Positions 14,345 through 19,916 of a stretch of DNA of 19,916 nt are shown here, piece after piece (within the stretch, counting starts at the first letter, position 1; the number at the start of each line of letters is the position of its first letter). The notes beneath the pieces were generated by a model that was not told the origin of the DNA, searched no databases, and saw only the letters and a list, made by a program, of their open reading frames with translations. The DNA comes from Spirochaetae bacterium HGW-Spirochaetae-7 (lineage in GTDB: Bacteria; Spirochaetota; Spirochaetia; Treponematales; UBA12059): the NCBI GenBank assembly GCA_002839245.1, contig PGXR01000088.1:1-19916 (forward strand), given 5' to 3'. A program made the translations under genes and the position numbers.

Positions 14345-15011
14345 TCGGCCGCCATCTTCCTGATAGCGCGCAGTGAACCCGAATCGTTCCCCAAGGCGAT
14401 GGCGAGGTGTATCGCGAACGCCGGCACGATGCTGCCGTACCGCAATGACAGGAGCGAGGCGATGACGCCGAACGGTACCGCTCCCGCAGCTTCCTTGGAG
14501 CTCTTGGGCAAGTGCGCGACTGCGTACAAGGCCGTTGTCGCGGTGACAGCGGCCACAGGCCCAAGCGGCGCCAGCGCCGCGAGCAAGTAACCCCGGAAAG
14601 CGAATTCGTAAGCGGCGAGGTAGATCGACCAGGAACCTATCTCGATTGTCCAGCCTGTCACCGTCCATCGCGACGGCAGGAATTGCGGATACGACACAAG
14701 GTCGGCCGGCGATTTCTTCGACAAAAAACCTATGGCAAACCCGACCGCGGAGAGTGCCAACGTCAAAGGCAGCCAGCTACCAGCTCCCCTGACGCTCAAG
14801 CCGGCAGCCGCAAGATCGATCCCGAAACCGAATTTCAAGGCTGCCGCGGGAATCGCTAAGACCGCGATGAAAAAACAAGGCGATCAACGATGACCCGGGC
14901 TGGCTTCCGGCGTCCCGGCTTCGACTCGGAGGGCAAGGCCCCGCTCGCGATGTACGCGATATAGAAGGCCGCGAACCATCCGTAGCCAAATGCGGTCGCG
15001 TATCCGCTCAT
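14341..15011 (-). pseudogene. CPBP-family intramembrane protease-like protein, interrupted by a -1 frameshift
   Basis: Two frames together make one protein. From ATG at 15011 (ATGA overlap with the upstream stop) the frame gives GYGWFAAFYIAYIASGALP, a membrane helix, and runs to VDRLVF before a premature stop. The other frame continues with IAVLAIPAAALKFGFGIDL and the rest of the protein to 14341. The switch occurs at six A (plus strand 14870-14875). One extra base there would restore a 223-codon gene, and both ends keep exact ATGA junctions. CPBP signatures are partial: YEFAFRG replaces EExxxRG, YAVAH keeps the second-motif His, and the third motif His is present in FAIHLAI without the usual Asn. 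It may be a sequencing error, a recent pseudogene or slippage on the homopolymer. Catalysis is doubtful. Confidence 0.75.
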
Positions 15012-16519
15012 GCCGGCTTCCATACGCCCGTTTCCAGCCTCAGGCCACATTGCTTTTCAAGCACCGAGTGCAGGCCCTCCGACATCATCCTCGCGGTCGC
15101 CGCGACGTCGTCGGGCAGGCCCGATCCTTGATGGCCAGCTCCGCTGGCAAGAACCGTTTCAGCGAGCAGCTTAGCGGCTATGAAGCGCCGCCCTTTCTCC
15201 ACCGCAAAACCCAGCGGCTCGTCCAGGAGGCCGACGACCTCCCAGGTCGACTGCTCGGCCTGGCTGTACCTGCCCGCGTCCTTGTCCTGGTCGGATATGC
15301 GCACGGGCAAGCGCCTGGCTATGTCTTCGAGCCGCGGCACCAGGCGCGCCAGGTCGAAGAGCCCGGTCGCACAGTTGAACAGCACCCGTTCTCCGGACGC
15401 CTCGAGTTCGAGGACACGCGAGAAAGGTATGGCCTGCCCTATGTCGGCGACCGTCCGCCTCCCCGCCGATGTCGTCACGAGGACACCGCCCTTGACGTCG
15501 ACCGGCGTCCGGTACGCGAACTCGAAGGCGGCTTCCGCGCCGGACAGCGCCATGACCGCGAGCCCGGCCGCATCGGGGCAGTAGCCGATGTTGTCGACGT
15601 TGCCGAGCCATGCGTAGCGGTAGCCGTCAGCCAACAGTCCGCAGTAGAGGTCAGCCATGAACCTGAAGCCCTGTCCATGCCCACCGGGCAGGGCGATCGC
15701 ACTGTCGGCCTTGCCCCAAGCCCGGTCGAAGACGCGTTTTGGCCGGCCTTCGCTCGAGTGGCTGAACGCGGCGATCATCGGCTGCCTGGCCGTGCGCGCA
15801 CGAGTCGGATCCGTCCCGGTGGCCGCGATGAGTGGAGCAAGCCACGGGTGCTTCGCGTAGCGCAGGTACTCGGCTGAGAGCGCCGAGTCGGTGCCTTCGC
15901 TAGTCATCTGGAAAAACGGCAGCACCTGCCTGTCGAGCCTGCCGAATCGTTCGACGCTGCGGGCGGCCTGCAGTAGCGCAGCGCGCATCTTCAGCACCAG
16001 GAAGCTTTCCCCGGGGCTACCGTCAGGGTTGATGTAAGCAGGCGTGGCGCCTTTTGGCCTTCCCTCGCACAAAGGCGCCAGCAGTTCGAATCCGTCGCTT
16101 ACCGCCTTGAAGACGCCAGCACCCAGGGAGCCGTTCTTCTTGCGGTCGGCGTAGCTCGTCGCCGATCCTCCGTTGAGCACCCCCCAGGCGGTCATGCCGT
16201 ATAGCCGCTCGCCCAAGTCGACGAGCGCGGTCCGGTCGAAGCGCGCCAGCCCGTCTGCGCAGATGCAAGCCCGAGGCAGCTCGAGCCCGACCGAAGCGAG
16301 GCGCTCGCCCGCGGCCGAGGCTGGCAGAGAGTAGCTCATCGAGTCGCCGACCGGCACTATGGTCGTGCCGTCGACCGGCGGCACTCCTGCTACTTCGACT
16401 GCCGAGAACCCGTCGTAGCTCCCGGCGTTCAGCTCGTCGAGTATCGACAGGGTGAGGCTTACGTCGATACCTTTGGCCCGCATGTCGGCGAGCAGGGCGG
16501 GGGTTGGCTTCTCACTCAT
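15008..16519 (-). CDS. UTP--glucose-1-phosphate uridylyltransferase (UDPGP family)
   Basis: The 503-residue product is of the eukaryote-like UDPGP type rather than the short GalU type. The nucleotide-binding signature appears as WGVLNGGSATSYADRKK (about residues 110-126), corresponding to the LNGGLGTxxG loop. Later segments are PFFQMTSEGTD, GHGQGFRF, the Gly/Asn-rich YAWLGNVDNIGY and a C-terminal region with VDVKGGVLV. The enzyme makes UDP-glucose (or a related UDP-sugar) from UTP and sugar-1-phosphate in the cytosol, for glycolipids, glycans or galactose use. The open frame extends to 16810, but that part is the out-of-frame glk sequence; ATG at 16519 lies 5 bases after the glk stop. Its own stop overlaps the CPBP start as ATGA. 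Pairing with glucokinase supports glucose over other sugars. Confidence 0.75.
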   Translation of the reverse strand: MSEKPTPALLADMRAKGIDVSLTLSILDELNAGSYDGFSAVEVAGVPPVDGTTIVPVGDSMSYSLPASAAGERLASVGLELPRACICADGLARFDRTALVDLGERLYGMTAWGVLNGGSATSYADRKKNGSLGAGVFKAVSDGFELLAPLCEGRPKGATPAYINPDGSPGESFLVLKMRAALLQAARSVERFGRLDRQVLPFFQMTSEGTDSALSAEYLRYAKHPWLAPLIAATGTDPTRARTARQPMIAAFSHSSEGRPKRVFDRAWGKADSAIALPGGHGQGFRFMADLYCGLLADGYRYAWLGNVDNIGYCPDAAGLAVMALSGAEAAFEFAYRTPVDVKGGVLVTTSAGRRTVADIGQAIPFSRVLELEASGERVLFNCATGLFDLARLVPRLEDIARRLPVRISDQDKDAGRYSQAEQSTWEVVGLLDEPLGFAVEKGRRFIAAKLLAETVLASGAGHQGSGLPDDVAATARMMSEGLHSVLEKQCGLRLETGVWKPA

Positions 16520-16524
16520 TGCCG

Positions 16525-17586
16525 TTACCCGTCCGCCGACATGGTGGCGGCAGCGTTGGCAGCGCCATAGATCGAAATGTCGTAATCCCTGACGACAAAC
16601 ACCGGCGTGCGTACTGCGATCTCCCGGATGTGCGCCCGGTACCCATGGCCGAAGCACTCCATGAAGCGTCCGTCTTCGGTGAAGAAGCTCAGGTTCTTGG
16701 ACGCTATGCCGCCGGCCAGGTAAATGCCGCCGGTCGGGATGAAAGTCGCTGCGGCGTCGGCGGCTACGCGGGCGTAGAGCCTGACGAACATCGCCATCAC
16801 CCGGCTGCACAGTTCGTCGCCTGCCGCCGCCGCCTCGGCGATGCCGGCCGGCCGCTGGTGCCCCGGCAATTCCAGGATGCGGCTGACCGCCGTCGACTGC
16901 GATGTCGAAACTGAAACCATGAATTCAAAAATATGCCCTATGCCCTGCCCGGAAACGCCGGCTTCGGCGCCGGCGGCGAAACCGTAACGCTTCTCGATCC
17001 AGAATGAAAAGGCCCGCGATTCGTCGTCGTACACCGGCAGGCAGACGTGGCCGCCTTCGGACGGATACACGCGCGTCATCCCGCCATCGCGAAGCACGTA
17101 GCCGAAGCCGAGTCCGGTACCGGCGCCTATGACGACGACAGGCCCGTCGGCCGACGGCGCAGCCTTCGAGCCGTCGGGAAGGCACAACTGCACGAGTTCG
17201 CCGGGGTTTGCCGGGTCGAGAAGGAGTATTCCCCACGCTATGGCGCTAAAATCGTTGATGACGAAGGTTGGCACGCCGAAGCGGGCTTCGAGATCGTCGC
17301 CGTCTATTCCCCACGGCGCGTTGGTCAGCGTTATTGACCGGCCGACGACCGGACCCGCGCCGCTGACGCACAGCACCCCGGGCGACGGGACCCCCAAAGC
17401 GGTGGCTTCGTCGACGAAGCGGCCGAGAGGCGCCATGAGCGAAGGTTCGGCCTTGGTCGAATATCGGCGCTCGAAGCGCTTCTCGAACGATCCCCCGCCG
17501 ACCGTGACGATGGCGCAACTGGTATTGGTGCCGCCGACGTCGACGGCCAGGACCGTCACGGCGGGCAAGTTCGTGGTTGAGTGCAT
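16525..17586 (-). CDS. glk: glucokinase (ATP-dependent, Glk family)
   Basis: The 353-residue product phosphorylates glucose to glucose-6-phosphate. It has the ATPase phosphate-1 motif DVGGTNTSCAIV near residues 15-26, SGAGPVVG, LTNAPWGIDGDDLEARFG and INDFSAIAWGIL with the catalytic Asp. These are followed by VIGAGTGLGFGYV, PSEGGHVCLPV and a C-terminal GGIYLAGGIASKN, all in the order of E. coli-type Glk; no ROK zinc motif is seen. ATG at 17586 has no ribosome site upstream, but a promoter-like -35/-10 pair ends 7 bases before it, suggesting a leaderless message. An internal GTG at codon 10 is a fallback start. Downstream is the UDP-glucose pyrophosphorylase with a 5-base gap. The small exported-protein gene lies 52 bases upstream. 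Confidence 0.9.
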   Translation of the reverse strand: MHSTTNLPAVTVLAVDVGGTNTSCAIVTVGGGSFEKRFERRYSTKAEPSLMAPLGRFVDEATALGVPSPGVLCVSGAGPVVGRSITLTNAPWGIDGDDLEARFGVPTFVINDFSAIAWGILLLDPANPGELVQLCLPDGSKAAPSADGPVVVIGAGTGLGFGYVLRDGGMTRVYPSEGGHVCLPVYDDESRAFSFWIEKRYGFAAGAEAGVSGQGIGHIFEFMVSVSTSQSTAVSRILELPGHQRPAGIAEAAAAGDELCSRVMAMFVRLYARVAADAAATFIPTGGIYLAGGIASKNLSFFTEDGRFMECFGHGYRAHIREIAVRTPVFVVRDYDISIYGAANAAATMSADG

Positions 17587-17593
17587 TACAGGT

Positions 17594-17623
17594 ATAGTAG
17601 CGCGAGGCCAGCTTGGCTGTGAA
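17594..17623 (-). promoter_or_regulatory. candidate promoter of glk giving a leaderless mRNA
   Basis: On the minus strand TTCACA (17623-17618, 5/6 match to TTGACA) and TACTAT (17599-17594) are separated by 18 bases. The expected start is at or within a base or two of the glk ATG (17586). The flavodoxin-like gene at 161 shows a comparable layout, which lends some weight to this. Confidence 0.45.
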
Positions 17624-17638
17624 GTACCGGGGTACCCG

Positions 17639-18049
17639 CTATCGGCTCGAGTCGAATCGCAGCGACAGGAGCGCGTCCACCGTCCCGAAGGCGAGCGACA
17701 ACCCCGCGGCCGTGAGGATGCTCAGCACCTGCTCCTGGTCGCTCGGCTGGTAGGACGCCTCGTTCCTGAACGGCCAGGGGGCGTAGGTCGACTCGAAGCC
17801 ATAGTCCACGTAGCGCCGAAGGTCGAAGGCCAGCCGCGTGTAGAAAAGAAGAATCGGGAATGCACCGAGGCTGATGATCTCGAATCGGCGCGCGCCCGCA
17901 AGCCAGGGAGGGAATTCGTCCTTGCGGTATGGCTCGGGCAATGCGCTGACCGCGGCTGAAGCGGGAGCAGCGGTGCCCGACTGCGGCCAGGCAACTGAGG
18001 CGGTGGCCAGCACCAGCGCCAGGACGGCACCCGCGCGCAGCGGCCTCAC
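17639..18049 (-). CDS. small exported or membrane protein of unknown function
   Basis: The 136-residue product has a likely signal peptide (RPLRAGAVLALVLATASVAWP, cleavage probably near the following QSGTA). An Ala/Pro-rich linker follows, then a central hydrophobic segment (FEIISLGAFPILLFYTRL), an aromatic-rich stretch (YVDYGFESTYAPWPF) and a C-terminal hydrophobic helix (VLSILTAAGLSLAFGTVDALL). It probably sits in or at the inner membrane, facing the periplasm. I do not recognise a named family; small proteins of this layout are often lineage-specific. The GTG start at 18049 overlaps the yggS stop as GTGA, so it is translated in the same operon as yggS and AOR. The glk promoter lies right after it. 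Confidence 0.7.
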   Translation of the reverse strand: MRPLRAGAVLALVLATASVAWPQSGTAAPASAAVSALPEPYRKDEFPPWLAGARRFEIISLGAFPILLFYTRLAFDLRRYVDYGFESTYAPWPFRNEASYQPSDQEQVLSILTAAGLSLAFGTVDALLSLRFDSSR

Positions 18050-18831
18050 GGGTAGGCCCTGCTGCCGAAAATGGCCGTTCCGACGCGCACCATCGTCGAA
18101 CCTTCCTCGATGGCCAGCTCGAGGTCGTTGGTCATTCCCATCGACAGCGTGTTGAACGACGGCAGGTCGAACCGGCTCCTGGCTTCATTGAAGGCGTCGG
18201 CGCACGAACGGAACGAGGCGCGGATGGCGACGGCATCGTCGGTGTATGGAGCCATCGTCATCAGGCCGCGTATCCTGATCCCCGGCAGGACCGCGGCCTG
18301 CTCGATGGCACGATACAGAGCCTCGGCATCGGCGAATCCACTCTTCGATTCCTCCCCGGTGTGCAGCTCGAACAGAAGGTCGAGCGTCTTCCCCGCATCC
18401 CTGGCGCGACGGGAAAGCTCCACGGCAATAGTATCTGAATCGACTGACTGCACGCAGTCGAACAGGATGGCCGCTTTCTTGGCCTTGTTGCCCTGCAGGT
18501 GGCCCAGGAGGTGGACCGTCGCTCCAGGGATGGAGCCGGCGATGGACGAAAACTTGCCTTCGGCTTCCTGGACCCGGTTCTCCCCGAAGGATCGTATCCC
18601 GGCCGCGTACGCCGCAAGGACGGCCCCGGCCGGGTTGAACTTGGTGACGGCCAGGAGTTCCACGGAATCGGGCGGTCTGCCGGCGCGCCTGCAGGCGGCG
18701 TCGATACGCTCCCTGACGGCTGCGACGGCTGCGGCGATCGCTGCGTCGTAGGCGGGGCTTCCGGGGACCTCGTCCCGGGCGGGCGGCCTCGGAGCGAGCG
18801 CGCCCGCCGGAACGGAGTCTTTTCCGGTCAC
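18046..18831 (-). CDS. YggS/PROSC-family PLP homeostasis protein
   Basis: The 261-residue product is the single-domain, racemase-like PLP-binding protein of the YggS (PipY/PROSC) family, which buffers pyridoxal phosphate and affects amino-acid and keto-acid pools. The PLP lysine is in LLAVTKFN; FGENRVQEAEGK, HLLGHLQGNKAKKA, SVDSD, ELHTGEESKSGF, IRGLMTMAP, LSMGMTNDLELAIEEGSTMVRVGTAIFG are the family motifs in order. The N-terminus has about 30 extra Ala/Pro-rich residues before the first helix. The GTG start at 18831 overlaps the upstream AOR stop as GTGA and the stop overlaps the next start in the same way. No gene nearby explains a special role. Confidence 0.93.
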   Translation of the reverse strand: MTGKDSVPAGALAPRPPARDEVPGSPAYDAAIAAAVAAVRERIDAACRRAGRPPDSVELLAVTKFNPAGAVLAAYAAGIRSFGENRVQEAEGKFSSIAGSIPGATVHLLGHLQGNKAKKAAILFDCVQSVDSDTIAVELSRRARDAGKTLDLLFELHTGEESKSGFADAEALYRAIEQAAVLPGIRIRGLMTMAPYTDDAVAIRASFRSCADAFNEARSRFDLPSFNTLSMGMTNDLELAIEEGSTMVRVGTAIFGSRAYP

Positions 18832-19916
18832 AGGAAATCCCTCAGTGATTCGTCGATGCCCTTGCGGACCTCGAACCAGAAATCAAGGGCGGCCGAGGCG
18901 GCATCGGCGTCAAATGCTGCGATCCATGAAAGCAGCTCGGGGTCGGTCGAGCCATCGACGTCGCGGACGCGGGTCATGAACGTCCTGACGAGCTCCACGT
19001 CGAGGGCGCTCTCCCAGTACACGCCTGCATTGCGGCTGTTGATTCGGCTCGCCGCCACGGTTACCGAGCGGAGATACGCATCGCGGCAGCCGTACAGCGA
19101 TTCCATCGCCTCGGGCACCATCTCCTCGGCCCAGCCACGGTGGAAGCGACAGATGCCGGCGTTGTCCATGACCAGCTCTTTCTTGAGCCGCTCGGCACAA
19201 GCGCGGCCTAGCTTCCTCGGTGGCATGAAATCAGTTCCGTAGTGCATGTAGTACTTGCCCATGATGGCCATCGGGGCGAGCACGCCAGGCGTCCAGTACT
19301 GGTTGGGTACCATCCAGCCCTTGCGGCCGTGGGCGGTATAGACGAACCTGTCGAGAACGCGGACGCCGCTGGTCGACCTGACCCGCCTGCCCCATTTCCT
19401 CGCGCCTTCCCGGAAATCGACTATTCCGCGCCTGGCAACGATGGATTCGAGCAACTCCACGCCAAGCTCGGCGTTGTGCATGGAATCGGAAACCAGGTCG
19501 AAATGACCGAGATCCCAGCGTGGCTTCCGGGTGACGCCGAGGTCTTCCGCGCTCAAGGCGCCCGAGTCGAGGCAGTCCATCAGCCAGGCCGTCACGCCGC
19601 CGGCGGATATGGCATCGAAGCCAGCGGAGTCGGAGGCCCGGTTGAGGCGCTCTGCCGCGCGCTGGTCGAAAATACCGCATAGCGGACCGAGCGCCTGGTA
19701 TGGCTCGAAATCCTTCTTGTATTCGCCGCGCATCTTCTTGCAGACCGCCGAGCACGGCTCCCCGCAGGTAGACTGGCTCTTGGTCGCTATCGTCTCCTCG
19801 TTGAATTGCCTGAGGTAGTGCTCGGTCACGAAGCGCCGGTGTATGTCCAGCCGCTCAGCCTCGGTCCATCCGGTGCTGCGATAGTTGAGCGCGATGAACC
19901 TGCCTCCGACGGTTGC
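18828..19916 (-). CDS. aldehyde:ferredoxin oxidoreductase (tungsten/molybdenum), C-terminal part (partial)
   Basis: The frame is open at the right edge of the window, so the N-terminal pterin-binding domain is outside. The 362 visible codons cover domains 2 and 3. They include the cluster-loop CGEPCSAVC, the segment ALGPLCGIFD followed by RASDSAGFDAISAGGVTAW (typical AOR: GPxCGxxD...ANxxCxxxGxDxISxG), HGRKG, and the last cluster cysteine in NAGICRFH. The enzyme oxidises aldehydes to acids, or the reverse, using a bis-pterin W/Mo cofactor and a 4Fe-4S cluster that exchanges electrons with ferredoxin. It is cytosolic and typical of anaerobes. The first two cysteines are spaced by three residues rather than the usual two. 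The stop TGA overlaps the yggS GTG as GTGA. The substrate is unknown. Confidence 0.88.
   Translation of the reverse strand, partial: ATVGGRFIALNYRSTGWTEAERLDIHRRFVTEHYLRQFNEETIATKSQSTCGEPCSAVCKKMRGEYKKDFEPYQALGPLCGIFDQRAAERLNRASDSAGFDAISAGGVTAWLMDCLDSGALSAEDLGVTRKPRWDLGHFDLVSDSMHNAELGVELLESIVARRGIVDFREGARKWGRRVRSTSGVRVLDRFVYTAHGRKGWMVPNQYWTPGVLAPMAIMGKYYMHYGTDFMPPRKLGRACAERLKKELVMDNAGICRFHRGWAEEMVPEAMESLYGCRDAYLRSVTVAASRINSRNAGVYWESALDVELVRTFMTRVRDVDGSTDPELLSWIAAFDADAASAALDFWFEVRKGIDESLRDFL

Noticed and set aside
17624..17640. Terminator after the small exported protein
   Set aside because: The GTACC/GGTAC dyad is short and has no following T tract.

Overview
The window is dense, GC-rich bacterial DNA, nearly all coding, with one conspicuous 500-base non-coding block in the middle. 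Gene content (independent phosphoglycerate mutase, eukaryote-like UDP-sugar pyrophosphorylase, tungsten/molybdenum aldehyde:ferredoxin oxidoreductase, serine-palmitoyltransferase-like enzyme) points to an anaerobic or fermentative bacterium. Despite the high GC, many genes use ATA (Ile) and AGG (Arg) freely, which argues against a typical high-GC proteobacterium or actinobacterium. My best guess is a high-GC member of the Spirochaetota. That is an inference with low to moderate confidence; no marker gene here settles it.

Left block, plus strand (1-4586): the tail of a ZIP metal transporter, a flavodoxin-like protein, adenine phosphoribosyltransferase (apt), phosphoglycerate mutase (gpmI), a CYTH-domain protein and an alpha-oxoamine synthase that looks most like serine palmitoyltransferase. 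A near-consensus promoter lies at the head of the flavodoxin-like gene and implies a GTG start at 161 with almost no leader. Minus strand (4592-8390): FTR1 iron permease, M20D amidohydrolase, a diacylglycerol-kinase-family lipid kinase and a PlsC-type acyltransferase, all co-directional. The lipid kinase and acyltransferase converge on the serine-palmitoyltransferase-like gene, so this is a small lipid-metabolism cluster.

Middle (8391-9092): FTR1 leader with a candidate operator, then a chain of perfect inverted repeats and hairpins (8521-8894), a bidirectional terminator and tRNA-Val(UAC) on the minus strand. The 3' end of the tRNA is present again, inverted, on the far side of the terminator, and a third partial copy lies further left. 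This block is the most unusual structure in the window. It resembles a dispersed intergenic repeat, a structured RNA, or the scar of an integrating element.

Right block: on the plus strand, a PfkB sugar/nucleoside kinase, Lon protease and an extended-SDR reductase. On the minus strand, a tightly packed run reads AOR (partial) > yggS > small exported protein > glk > UDP-glucose pyrophosphorylase > CPBP protein (frameshifted) > SDR. Most junctions are ATGA/GTGA stop-start overlaps. Glk and the pyrophosphorylase supply glucose-6-phosphate and UDP-glucose. The two reductases at 12549-14344 could, speculatively, serve the same lipid pathway as the serine-palmitoyltransferase-like enzyme.
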